NCBI GenBank assembly: GCA_000955875.1
Contig: JYOE01000026.1
Location: forward strand, 1-64,000
Length of the DNA stretch: 64,000 nt
Direction: 5' to 3'
Origin: Terrabacter sp. 28
Lineage (GTDB): Bacteria; Actinomycetota; Actinomycetes; Actinomycetales; Dermatophilaceae
Part shown: piece by piece, positions 26,181 to 34,754 of the stretch
Layout: each line of letters starts with the position of its first letter
Position numbering within the stretch: the stretch's first letter is position 1
Notes under the pieces: model-generated
Database searches by the model: none
Told to the model about the DNA's origin: nothing
The model's input: the letters and a program-made list of their open reading frames with translations, nothing else
Translations under genes and position numbers: made by a program

Positions 26181-26780
26181 TCAGTGCGCGGTGCCGCCGC
26201 CGATGCTGGCGGAGAGCACGCGCGCGAAGCGCATCGCGTTGCCGACGGCGTCCTCGCCGTCGGCGGCCGAGCTGATGCGCAGCGAGATGTCGTCGGAGGC
26301 GATGGTGCCCTCGAAGCCGTGGTCGGCGGTGCAGTCGGGGTCGCCGCACTGGGCGGGGATCATGTCGAGGCGGCTGACGGCGCCCCAGCCGAGCGTCAGG
26401 GTGAGGTCGCGACCGTGGGTGCCCGGCGTGAAGGTGTCGGGCTGGGTCACGACGTGCGTCAGCATGACGCCCCGCACCGCGGCGAGCGGCACGGTCTCGG
26501 TGGTGGCCGTGGCCATCAGCTTGTCCTCGGACTCGGCGTGGTCGTCGGCGTGGGCGATGACGAGGCGCAGCGGCGTGACGACGAGGACGGTGACGTGACG
26601 ACGCACCGTCTCGTGGTCGAAGGTCGTCTCCTGGTGCACGAGGTGCGACACGACCTCGTCGTCGGCGATGGCCGACTCGACGACGTCGCAGACCAGCGAC
26701 GGGTAGTAGCCGGCTCGGGTGATCGCCTCGGTGAGGTCCTGGGGAAGGGCTCGGCCGGTGCCCTGGGTCGCGTGTCGCAT
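26181..26780 (-). CDS. DUF5998 family protein
   Basis: A 199-residue actinobacterial protein. It starts ALPQDLTEAITRAGYYPSLVCDVVESAIADDEVVSHLVHQETTFD, followed by RRHVTVLVVTPLRLVIAHADDH, VPLAAVRGVMLTHVV and a short cysteine pair in AQCGDPDCTADHGFEG. It looks like a PH-domain-like or similar beta fold. No enzyme motif is visible and the function is unknown. In related genomes it sits next to the phosphodiesterase gene, as here. The ATG has AAGGA about eight bases upstream. It likely heads the operon with the phosphodiesterase. Confidence 0.85.
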   Translation of the reverse strand: MRHATQGTGRALPQDLTEAITRAGYYPSLVCDVVESAIADDEVVSHLVHQETTFDHETVRRHVTVLVVTPLRLVIAHADDHAESEDKLMATATTETVPLAAVRGVMLTHVVTQPDTFTPGTHGRDLTLTLGWGAVSRLDMIPAQCGDPDCTADHGFEGTIASDDISLRISSAADGEDAVGNAMRFARVLSASIGGGTAH

Positions 26781-26816
26781 GACCCCATCCTTGCACTGAC
26801 GTGCCGAGTGGGTGTC

Positions 26817-29522
26817 TCAGGTCATGCGGCGACGCCCGGGGTCCTTGCGCACGAGAGCGGGCCGGACCACGACCTCGGCCCCGAGCACGTCGACCCCGCC
26901 GGTCCACGCGTTGACCGGGTTGAGCTCGACCGACGCGAGCTCCGGGTGGTCGTCGGCGAGCACCGAGAGCCGTGCGACGAGGTCGGCGAGCGCCGCCCGG
27001 TGGACGGGGGCCGCGCCACGGTGGCCGTTCAGCAGGGGCGCCGCCTTGACGCCGTCGATGAGGTCGGTGACGTCGACGTCGGTCAGCGGCGGGATGCGGT
27101 GAGCCACGTCGTCGAGCAGCTCGGTGGGCGGCCCCGCCACCGAGAAGCTGACGACGGGACCGAAGAGGGGGTCCTCGCTCGCGCGGATCACGGTCGAGAC
27201 ACCGGGCACGGCCATGCGCTGCACGACGAACCGGTCGGCGACGAGCGGCCCGAGCCGCTCGCTGAGGGACGCATACGCGTTGCGGACCGCCTCTGCGTCG
27301 ACGAGGTCGCCGCGCACGCCGACGAGTCCGGGCTGGTGGCGCACCACCGGCGAGGTCGACTTGAGGATGACGGGGTAGGTGAGCTCGTCGGCAGCGGCGA
27401 CGGCAGCCTCGACGCCGGTGACCTCCACGGCGGGCCACACCCGGATGCCGTACGCGCCGAGCAGCTCGCGAGCCTCCTCGCGCGTCAGCGCGCGACCCTC
27501 GCTGCTCCCGGCGAGGTAGCCGTCGATGAGCGCTTCGGCGCGCAGCCGGTCGATGCCGACGGGAGAGACCGCCGTGCCACGGTCACGCTGGCGCCACAAC
27601 GCGTACCTCGTGACCGCGTTGAGCGCGCGGATGCCGTCCTCGGGCATCGCGTACGCGGGCACCGACCTGCGTATGCTGTCCTGGTCGTACGAGAGTCCGT
27701 CACCGACCCCGCGCATGCCGAGGAACGTTGCGACACAGGGCTTCTCATAGTCGGCGACGATGTTGCGGACGGCCGTGTGGACCTCCTCGTCCTGCGTGAC
27801 GAGGGGCGGGATGAACGCGGCGACGACGCTGTCGACCTCCGGGTCGGCGAAGGCGGCGTCGAGCGCGGCCGCGAACTCCTCGGCCGACGCCTGCGGCGGC
27901 AGGGAGACGGGCCCGTGGGTCACCCGCAGCCCCCAGCTGACGCAGGCGCTGGCGCTCAGGGCGCCGAGGGCGTCGGAGTTGCCGACGATGGCGACCCGGT
28001 CACCCTTGGGGAGCGGCTGGTGCAGCGTGAGCTGGGCGACGTCGAAGAGCTGGTGCACGTTCTCGACCCGGATGACGCCGGCCTGCCGGAGCAGGGCGTC
28101 GAACGCCTGCGGCGGCACGTTGGTGATCCGGGTACGGTGCCCGGGCGGCGCCGCGAAGCTCGAGACGCCCGAGCTGACCACGACGACCGGCTTGACCGCC
28201 GCCAGCGCCCGGGCGATGCGCGAGAACTTGCGGGGGTTGCCCATCGACTCGAGGTAGAGGCCGACGGTGTCGGTGCCCTGGTCGTCGATCCAGTACTGCA
28301 TGAGGTCGTTGCCGGAGACGTCGACGCGGTTGCCGGCCGAGGCGAAGACCGAGATCCCGAGCCCTCGCCTGGCCGCCGACGCGAGCACCGCGACACCCAG
28401 GGCGCCGCTCTGCGCGAAGAGGCCGAGCCGTCCGGATGCGGGGATGACGGAGGCGAGGGTGGCGTTGAGCCGCACGGCCGGGTCGTTGTTGATGAGCCCG
28501 AAGCTGTTGGGCCCGACGATGCGCATGCCGGCCCGACGCACCCGGCGACGCAGCTTCTCCTGCAGCAGGACTCCCTCCGCACCGGCCTCGGCGAACCCGG
28601 CCGAGAGGACGAGCAGCGCCTTGACCCCAGCCCTGCCGCAGTCCTTGACGACGTCGATGGCCTGCGCGGCCGGCACGACGACGATCGCGAGGTCGACGGG
28701 CTCGGGCGTCTCGAGGATGCTCGGGTAGGCCTTGAGGCCCTGGACCTGCTCGGCCACCCGGTGGATCGGGTAGAGCTCGCCCTGGTAGCCGGCGGCGAGG
28801 ATGTTGCGCATCACCAGCGCGCCGATGGACTCCTCGCGGCGGCTGGCGCCGATGATGGCGACCCGCTCGGGGAAGAGGATGGTGCGCATGCTGCGCGACT
28901 CGGCGCGGTGCTCGCGCGAGAGCTGCACCGCCTTGCTCTGCTCGGTCGGCTCGATGTCGAAGGCGACTTCGACGACACCGTCCTCGATGTGGTGCGTGAC
29001 CTCGTAGCCGGCGTCCTTGAAGACCGTCAGCATCTTCCGGTTCTGGGGCAGCACCTCGGCGACGAACCTCGTGATCCCCATCTCCTGGGCGATCGCGGCG
29101 AGGTGCTCGAGCATCACCGAGCCGATGCCCTTGCCCTGGAAGTGGTCCGAGATGTTGAACGCCACCTCCGCCGAGGTCGGGTTGATGCGGTCGTAGCGCC
29201 CGATCCCGGTGATCTCGCCGTCGAGGGTCGCGACGAGGGCGACCCGGTCGTGGTGGTCGACGTGCGTGAAGCGGTGGACGTCCCGCTCGCTCAGCTCGCG
29301 CAGCGGCGCGAAGAAGCGCAGGTAGATCGACTCCTCGGACTGCTTGCTGTGGAAGGCGCGGATGCCGTCGGCGTCGTCGGGCGTGATCGGCCTGATGTGC
29401 GCGACGGAGCCGTCGCGGAGCACGACGTCGGCCTCCCACTCGACGGGCGCACCCGCCGCCCGGGCCGAGACCCGCTCCATCGCCGCGGTGTCGTCGAGCT
29501 CGCCACCCTCCATGGGGCACAT
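26817..29522 (-). CDS. GNAT/acyl-CoA synthetase (ADP-forming-like) fusion
   Basis: A 901-residue fusion. An N-terminal GNAT domain (about 25-190; VALVATLDGEITGIGRYDRI, FQGKGIGSVMLEHLAAIAQEMG) precedes a CoA-binding domain (PERVAIIGASRREESIGALVMRNIL), a flavodoxin-like succinyl-CoA-ligase region (RLGLFAQSGALGVAVLASAARRGLG) and a C-terminal ATP-grasp-like domain (YPVILKSTSPVVRHQPGLVGV). The architecture resembles protein lysine acetyltransferases PatZ/Pat, in which the ligase part is often inactive and regulatory. The usual phospho-histidine motif (SHTGA) is replaced by PPGHRTRI. The first ATG at 29522 has GAGGTGA at ideal distance; a second ATG nine bases later is possible. Protein acetylation of metabolic enzymes is the likely role. 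Confidence 0.88.
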   Translation of the reverse strand: MCPMEGGELDDTAAMERVSARAAGAPVEWEADVVLRDGSVAHIRPITPDDADGIRAFHSKQSEESIYLRFFAPLRELSERDVHRFTHVDHHDRVALVATLDGEITGIGRYDRINPTSAEVAFNISDHFQGKGIGSVMLEHLAAIAQEMGITRFVAEVLPQNRKMLTVFKDAGYEVTHHIEDGVVEVAFDIEPTEQSKAVQLSREHRAESRSMRTILFPERVAIIGASRREESIGALVMRNILAAGYQGELYPIHRVAEQVQGLKAYPSILETPEPVDLAIVVVPAAQAIDVVKDCGRAGVKALLVLSAGFAEAGAEGVLLQEKLRRRVRRAGMRIVGPNSFGLINNDPAVRLNATLASVIPASGRLGLFAQSGALGVAVLASAARRGLGISVFASAGNRVDVSGNDLMQYWIDDQGTDTVGLYLESMGNPRKFSRIARALAAVKPVVVVSSGVSSFAAPPGHRTRITNVPPQAFDALLRQAGVIRVENVHQLFDVAQLTLHQPLPKGDRVAIVGNSDALGALSASACVSWGLRVTHGPVSLPPQASAEEFAAALDAAFADPEVDSVVAAFIPPLVTQDEEVHTAVRNIVADYEKPCVATFLGMRGVGDGLSYDQDSIRRSVPAYAMPEDGIRALNAVTRYALWRQRDRGTAVSPVGIDRLRAEALIDGYLAGSSEGRALTREEARELLGAYGIRVWPAVEVTGVEAAVAAADELTYPVILKSTSPVVRHQPGLVGVRGDLVDAEAVRNAYASLSERLGPLVADRFVVQRMAVPGVSTVIRASEDPLFGPVVSFSVAGPPTELLDDVAHRIPPLTDVDVTDLIDGVKAAPLLNGHRGAAPVHRAALADLVARLSVLADDHPELASVELNPVNAWTGGVDVLGAEVVVRPALVRKDPGRRRMT

Positions 29523-29601
29523 CCTGTCACCTCGGCGCGACGGCGCACCGGACATGCCGGGACGCGCGGGACCACGACCGGCCGGATGGCACTCTGTGCG
29601 G

Positions 29602-30222
29602 ATGGAGTTCAGCGAGGTCGTCCGCGCCCGACGCATGGTCCGCCGCTACGACCCCGACCGGCCCGTCCCGAGGGAGGTCGTCGAGCGGTGCCTCGCCAAC
29701 GCCGTCCGCTCCCCCAGCGCCGGCTTCAGCCAGGGCTGGGACTTCCTCGTGCTCACGACCCCGCAGGAGCGTGACACGTTCTGGGCTGCCACGACGGACG
29801 AGGGGACCCCGACCGACCGCTGGCTCGACGGCATACGCAAGGCACCCGTGCTCGTGCTGTGCCTCTCGCACAAGGCCGCCTACCTCGACCGCTACGCGGC
29901 GCCCGACAAGGGCTGGACCGACCGTGACGAAGCACGGTGGCCGGTGCCCTACTGGGACGTCGACACCGGCATGGCCTCGCTGCTCATCCTGCTCACGGCC
30001 ACCGACGAGGGCCTCGGCAGCCTCTTCTTCGGCGTGCCGCCGGAGCGCCACGCGGCCGTGCACGAGGCGTTCGCGATCCCCATGTCACGCACGATCGTCG
30101 GCGTCGTCTCGATCGGGTACGCCGTCCCGGGGCCCAGGAGCCCGAGCCTGCGCCGCCACCGACGGAGCGGCCCCGAGGTGGCCCACTGGGGCCGTTTCGG
30201 CGTGGCAGGTGAGGACGCGTGA
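29602..30222 (+). CDS. Nitroreductase family protein
   Basis: A 206-residue FMN-dependent oxidoreductase. MEFSEVVRARRMVRRYDPDRPVPREVVERCLANAVRSPSAGFSQGWDFLVL is the classic FMN phosphate and isoalloxazine contact region, and TDEGLGSLFFGVPPERHAAVHEAFAIP is the conserved C-terminal half. It probably works as a dimer reducing nitro-aromatic or quinone-like substrates with NAD(P)H. No ribosome binding site is obvious; a GTG six bases upstream (VRMEF) is an alternative start. It is divergent from the GNAT fusion gene, with 79 bases between them, and followed by parC after 56 bases. Confidence 0.88.
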   Translation: MEFSEVVRARRMVRRYDPDRPVPREVVERCLANAVRSPSAGFSQGWDFLVLTTPQERDTFWAATTDEGTPTDRWLDGIRKAPVLVLCLSHKAAYLDRYAAPDKGWTDRDEARWPVPYWDVDTGMASLLILLTATDEGLGSLFFGVPPERHAAVHEAFAIPMSRTIVGVVSIGYAVPGPRSPSLRRHRRSGPEVAHWGRFGVAGEDA

Positions 30223-30278
30223 GCGGCCTGCGCGAAGATGGGGTGTTCACCCGCTAGCGGCAAGGAGCACCACCCGGC

Positions 30279-32819
30279 ATGGCCCGTCGCACGACCACCC
30301 CGCCTCCGCCCGAGGACTTCGAGGAGAAGATCGTCGGGATCGACGTCGAGGAGGAGATGCAGAACGCCTTCCTCGAGTACTCCTACAGCGTCATCTACAG
30401 CCGGGCCCTGCCCGACGCGCGCGATGGCCTCAAGCCGGTCCAGCGACGCATCCTCTACGGCGCCAACGAGCTCGGTCTGCGCCCCGACCGCGGTCACGTC
30501 AAGAGCCAGCGCGTCGTCGGCGAGGTGATGGGCAAGTACCACCCCCACGGGGACCAGGCCATCTACGACGCCCTCGTACGCATGGCCCAGCCCTTCACGC
30601 TGCGCCTGCCCCTCATCGACGGCCACGGCAACTTCGGCTCGCTCGACGACGGTCCGGCCGCGGCCCGCTACACCGAGGCGCGGATGGCGAACGCCGCCCT
30701 CCTCATGGTCGGCTCCCTCGACGAGGACACCGTCGACTTCGTCCCGAACTACGACGACACGCAATACCAGCCGGGCGTGCTGCCCGCCGCGTACCCGAAC
30801 CTCCTCGTCAACGGCGCGGCCGGCATCGCCGTCGGCATGGCCACCAACATGCCGCCGCACAACCTCGTCGAGGTCATCGGCGCCGCGCGCCACCTCATCG
30901 CGAATCCCTCGTGCTCGCTCGAGGACCTCATGAAGTTCGTGCCGGGGCCGGACCTGCCCTGCGGCGGCAAGATCGTCGGCCTCGAGGGCATCCGCGACGC
31001 GTACCTCACGGGGCGCGGCAGCTTCCGCACCCGCGCGACCGCCCGCATCGAGTCGATCACCCCGCGCCGCAAGGGCATCGTCGTCACCGAGCTGCCCTAC
31101 CTCGTCGGCCCCGAGAAGGTCATCGACAAGGTCAAGGACCTCGTGCAGGGCAAGAAGCTGCAGGGCATCGCCGACCTGAAGGACCTCTCCGACCGCCAGC
31201 ACGGGCTGCGCCTCGTCATCGAGGTCAAGAACGGCTTCAACCCCGACGCCGTCCTCGAGCAGCTCTACAAGCTGACGCCGATGGAGGAGAACTTCGGCAT
31301 CAACAACGTGGCGCTCGTCGACGGGCAGCCCCGCACGATGGGGCTCAAGGAGCTGCTCAAGGTCTACGTCGACTTCCGCACCACGGTCGTGCGGCGCCGC
31401 ACCGAGCACCGGCTGGCCAAGCGCGAGGAGCGGCTGCACCTCGTCGAGGGCCTGCTCATCGCCATCGTCGACATCGACGAGGTCATCCAGGTCATCCGCA
31501 GCTCCGACGACGCCGGCACGGCGCGCGCCCGCCTCATGGAGGTCTTCGACCTCTCCGAGGCGCAGGCGACCTACATCCTGGACCTGCAGCTGCGCCGCCT
31601 CACGAAGTTCTCGCGCATCGAGCTCGAGACCGAGAAGGCGGAGCTCGAGCGGGCGATCGAGGAGCTGCGCGCCCTGCTCGACAACGAGAAGCTGCTGCTC
31701 AAGCTCGTCTCGACCGAGCTCGCCGACGTCGCCAAGGCGCACGGCACGCCGCGCCGCACCGTGCTGCTCGAGAGCTCGGGTGCGAGCGCGGCCGCGACCG
31801 CCAGCTCGCCGCTCGAGATCGCCGACGACCCGTGCTGGGTGTTGCTGTCGTCCACCGGTCTGCTCGCCCGCACGGGCTCCGCCGAGCCGGTCCTCGCCGA
31901 GGGGTCCCGCTCCAAGCACGACGTCGTCATCGGCGCCGTGCCCACCACGGCCCGCGGCGAGTTCGGGCTCGTGACCTCGGCCGGGCGCATGGTCCGACTC
32001 TCGGCTCTCGACCTGCCCACCCTGCCTCCCACGAACGGCGCCCCGAGCCTCTCCGGCGGGGCTCCCCTCGCCGCCTACGTCGACCTCGCGAAGGGCGAGG
32101 AGCCGGTGACGATCGTGCCGATCGGGGCCGACGCTCCCGTGGTCGCGCTCGGCACCGCCGCCGGTGTGGTCAAGCGCGTGACCCCCGACGCCCCCAAGAG
32201 CAACGACTGGGACGTCATCTCCCTCAAGGACGGCGACCGGGTCGTGGGAGCGGGTGTCGCGGCCCGTGACGACCTCGACCTCGTGTTCGTGACGACCGAC
32301 GCGCAGCTGCTGCGCTTCCCGGCCCGGTCGGTGCGCCCACAGGGCCGGTCGGCCGGTGGCATGGCCGGCATCAAGCTCGCCGCCGGCGCCCGCGCCGCGT
32401 TCTTCGGCGTCGTCGACCCGGGGCGCGAGGGCGTCGTCGTCACCTCGGCGGGCTCGTCGGGGGCGCTCCCGGGCACCGAGGGCGGCTCGATCAAGGTCAC
32501 GCCCTACGCCGAGTACCCCGCCAAGGGACGCGCGACCGGCGGGGTCCGGTGCCACCGGTTCCTCAAGGGCGAGGACACCCTCGTCCTCGCCTTCGCCGGC
32601 AACACCCCGGCGCGGGCCGCCGCCGCCAACGGCGTCGCCATCGAGCTGCCGGCCGCTGACGGGCGCCGCGACGGGTCCGGGGTGCCCACCACGGCGCTCA
32701 TCGCGCACGTCTCCGCTCCCCCGGCCACCGAACGGACCAGTGGCTCCGGAGCGGCCTCAGCCGAGGCCGTCGACGTCTCCCCTGACGACGCACCCGATCC
32801 CGAGGAGGGCCAGACGTGA
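30279..32819 (+). CDS. parC: DNA topoisomerase IV subunit A
   Basis: An 846-residue type IIA topoisomerase breakage-reunion subunit. It matches GyrA/ParC: SYSVIYSRALPDARDGLKPVQRRILYG, KYHPHGDQAIYDALVRMAQ and the active-site tyrosine Y131 in AARYTEARMA. The C-terminal beta-pinwheel has a degenerate GyrA box (PQGRSAGGMAG), which suggests decatenation rather than gyrase activity. A second complete B-type subunit gene (parE) lies 8 kb downstream, as in other actinobacteria with topoisomerase IV. Gln93 occupies the position of the quinolone-contact serine (E. coli GyrA Ser83). AAGGAG precedes the ATG. Its stop overlaps the next GTG by four bases. Confidence 0.92.
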   Translation: MARRTTTPPPPEDFEEKIVGIDVEEEMQNAFLEYSYSVIYSRALPDARDGLKPVQRRILYGANELGLRPDRGHVKSQRVVGEVMGKYHPHGDQAIYDALVRMAQPFTLRLPLIDGHGNFGSLDDGPAAARYTEARMANAALLMVGSLDEDTVDFVPNYDDTQYQPGVLPAAYPNLLVNGAAGIAVGMATNMPPHNLVEVIGAARHLIANPSCSLEDLMKFVPGPDLPCGGKIVGLEGIRDAYLTGRGSFRTRATARIESITPRRKGIVVTELPYLVGPEKVIDKVKDLVQGKKLQGIADLKDLSDRQHGLRLVIEVKNGFNPDAVLEQLYKLTPMEENFGINNVALVDGQPRTMGLKELLKVYVDFRTTVVRRRTEHRLAKREERLHLVEGLLIAIVDIDEVIQVIRSSDDAGTARARLMEVFDLSEAQATYILDLQLRRLTKFSRIELETEKAELERAIEELRALLDNEKLLLKLVSTELADVAKAHGTPRRTVLLESSGASAAATASSPLEIADDPCWVLLSSTGLLARTGSAEPVLAEGSRSKHDVVIGAVPTTARGEFGLVTSAGRMVRLSALDLPTLPPTNGAPSLSGGAPLAAYVDLAKGEEPVTIVPIGADAPVVALGTAAGVVKRVTPDAPKSNDWDVISLKDGDRVVGAGVAARDDLDLVFVTTDAQLLRFPARSVRPQGRSAGGMAGIKLAAGARAAFFGVVDPGREGVVVTSAGSSGALPGTEGGSIKVTPYAEYPAKGRATGGVRCHRFLKGEDTLVLAFAGNTPARAAAANGVAIELPAADGRRDGSGVPTTALIAHVSAPPATERTSGSGAASAEAVDVSPDDAPDPEEGQT

Positions 32820-33844
32820 GCGACGCGACCGAGGTCACGGACTTCGACGAGCACCCGGCCACCAGCGGTCACGGCCGTCCGGCCGCGGACGCCTGCTCGG
32901 TGCAGTGGGACCGCGACGGCACGAGCGCCTACGGCACCGCCGCGACCGCCCGGTTCTTCGTCGTGGTGGAGCAGCCGGGACCCTGGGGCCGCGACGCCGC
33001 ACGCGAATCGCACCTCGACCGCGACCTCGGCGCTGAGCTCGACGCACGCACGACGCACGCCGGCGGACGGTTCATGCTCATCCGCCGGCCCGGCGGGCAC
33101 CCCGCGCACGACGGCCCGCGGCGGGTGCTGCTCGCCCACGCCGGCACGCGCCCACAGGATGCGTGGCTGCTGTCCGCGGAGGTCGACGACATCGGCAGCC
33201 TGCTCGGCCTCGACTGGGGCGCCCTGGCGCGCGGCAGCCGCTCGCTCGTGCAGGCGTCGCTGCCGGGGTCCGGGTCGGCCGAGCCGACGCTGCTCGTCTG
33301 CACGAACGGGCGCCGCGACGTCTGCTGCGCAGTGCGGGGCCGTCCGCTCGCGGCGCACGCCGCCAGGCTCGCGCCAGGTCGCGTGTGGGAGGTGTCGCAC
33401 ACCGGCGGCCACCGGTTCGCTCCGACGGCGGTGCTGCTGCCCTGGGGCCAGACCCTGGCCCGGCTCGACGACCACGGCGCCGAGCGGGTGCTCGCCGCCA
33501 GCGACACCGGCCACCTCCCGACCGAGCTCGTCGGACCGCTGCACGACCGTGGCCGTTCCGGCGTGCCGGGTCCGTCGCAGTGCGCCGAGTCCCACGTCCG
33601 CGCCGAGACGGGCGAGACGCGCCTCGCGGCCCTCTGGGCCGAGGACCCCGTTGCCCTCCTCGACGCCGAGCCCTCCGGCTCTCAGGGGACCGGGTGGGAG
33701 GTCATCGTGAACCACACCGACGGGCGGCGCTGGCGCATCGCCGTGACCCGGGTGCCGGCCGACCGCTCGCGCCCCGAGTCCTGCGGCAAGAAGGCCGTCG
33801 ACGTGCTCGAGCACCGCGCGACGACCCTCGAGGCCTGGTTCTAG
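32816..33844 (+). CDS. Sucrase/ferredoxin-like protein
   Basis: A 342-residue protein of the Suc_Fer-like family, related to thioredoxin-like [2Fe-2S] ferredoxins. The conserved centre TLLVCTNGRRDVCCAVRGRPLAAHA and EVSHTGGHRFAPTAVLLPWG contain the cysteines and histidines characteristic of the family. An N-terminal thioredoxin-like half (ACSVQWDRDGTSAYGTAATARFFVVVEQPGPWG) precedes it. The name is historical; no sucrase activity is expected. The GTG start overlaps the parC stop by four bases (GTGA), so the two are translationally coupled, although no functional link is known. It ends convergently with the VWA operon. Confidence 0.85.
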   Translation: MSDATEVTDFDEHPATSGHGRPAADACSVQWDRDGTSAYGTAATARFFVVVEQPGPWGRDAARESHLDRDLGAELDARTTHAGGRFMLIRRPGGHPAHDGPRRVLLAHAGTRPQDAWLLSAEVDDIGSLLGLDWGALARGSRSLVQASLPGSGSAEPTLLVCTNGRRDVCCAVRGRPLAAHAARLAPGRVWEVSHTGGHRFAPTAVLLPWGQTLARLDDHGAERVLAASDTGHLPTELVGPLHDRGRSGVPGPSQCAESHVRAETGETRLAALWAEDPVALLDAEPSGSQGTGWEVIVNHTDGRRWRIAVTRVPADRSRPESCGKKAVDVLEHRATTLEAWF

Positions 33845-33875
33845 CCCAGCTCGGCCGCAGAGACCAGCCTCGGGG

Positions 33876-34754
33876 TCACCAGGGCTTGGGGTACGACTGC
33901 GAGCCGTCCCCGGGCACCGTCTCGTCGCCCTGCTGCTGCTGGTTGCGCTCGATGGTGTTCTGCCGCTGCTGCTCCTTGAGGTAGTCCTGCTCCTCCTGGC
34001 TCGGCGTGTTGCCCGGATCGGGCGTCGGCTGCGGGGGCTGGCTCGGTCCCGGCTGCTGCTGGTCGTCATTCTGCTGCTGCTGGTCCTGGGGCGGCGCGTC
34101 GGCGCTCTTCTGCTCCATGCGCTGCTGGGCCTGCTGGAGCTGGTCGCCGGTCTGGCCGCCCTCGGGCGCCTCGCACAGGGGCGGGCGCTCCTTGGTGATC
34201 TTGATGCCCTTGTCGTAGAACTGCTTCCACTCGTCCGTGCGCTCACGCGCCTTGGCCGCGTCGCCGAGCGCCTCGTAGGTGAGGCCGAGGTTGACGCGCA
34301 CCTTGCAGTCGTCGATGCCGCCCTTGGGCACCTGCTCGAAGGCCTGCTCGAACCACGGCCTGGCCAGCTCGAAGTGACCGGACAGCACGTGGGCGTCACC
34401 GATCGCGAACGGTGACCGGAACTGCTCGACCACGTTGACCCAGCCCTGCCGCTCCCCCCAGGCCAGCGTGCGCGGTTTGTCGCCGGCCTCGTAGGCGGCC
34501 AGCGTCTGGGCGTGGACGAGGTTGAGGGAGAGCAGGCGGGCCGCCACGAGCAACAGCAGCACGACCACCGGTGCCGACGCGAGCAGGAGCCGACGCCGGC
34601 GCCGTCGCAGGTGGGGCGGCAGCGGCCGGTGCGCCCGACGGAGGCGACCGAAGCGGCCTCGCGACGGGCCCTGCTGCGCCGTCGTCGCGGGCTCGCCCGC
34701 GGTGCCGTCGGCGGCGGGTTCGCGTCCGGGCGGTCGCTCGTCGAGGATCGTCAT
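33876..34754 (-). CDS. Membrane-anchored TPR-like, Gln-rich protein (last gene of MoxR/VWA operon)
   Basis: A 292-residue protein. A proline/arginine-rich cytosolic N-terminus ends in RRRRRLL, then one membrane helix (LLLASAPVVVLLLLVAARLL, about 57-77). The outside part has TPR-like helices (VNVVEQFRSPFAIGDAHVLSGHFELARPWFEQAFEQVPKGG and CKVRVNLGLTYEALGDAAKARERTDEWKQFY). The C-terminal ~100 residues are low-complexity and rich in Gln, Pro and Asp (many QQQ runs). Its start overlaps the stop of the VWA gene by four bases (ATGA). This resembles the TPR gene found at the end of Bat (Bacteroides aerotolerance-type) operons. Function unknown. Confidence 0.75.
   Translation of the reverse strand: MTILDERPPGREPAADGTAGEPATTAQQGPSRGRFGRLRRAHRPLPPHLRRRRRRLLLASAPVVVLLLLVAARLLSLNLVHAQTLAAYEAGDKPRTLAWGERQGWVNVVEQFRSPFAIGDAHVLSGHFELARPWFEQAFEQVPKGGIDDCKVRVNLGLTYEALGDAAKARERTDEWKQFYDKGIKITKERPPLCEAPEGGQTGDQLQQAQQRMEQKSADAPPQDQQQQNDDQQQPGPSQPPQPTPDPGNTPSQEEQDYLKEQQRQNTIERNQQQQGDETVPGDGSQSYPKPW

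Noticed and set aside
25875..29774. 1299-codon plus-strand open frame across the GNAT fusion gene
   Set aside because: Another antisense shadow typical of GC-rich DNA. The minus strand encodes recognisable GNAT, CoA-binding and ATP-grasp domains.
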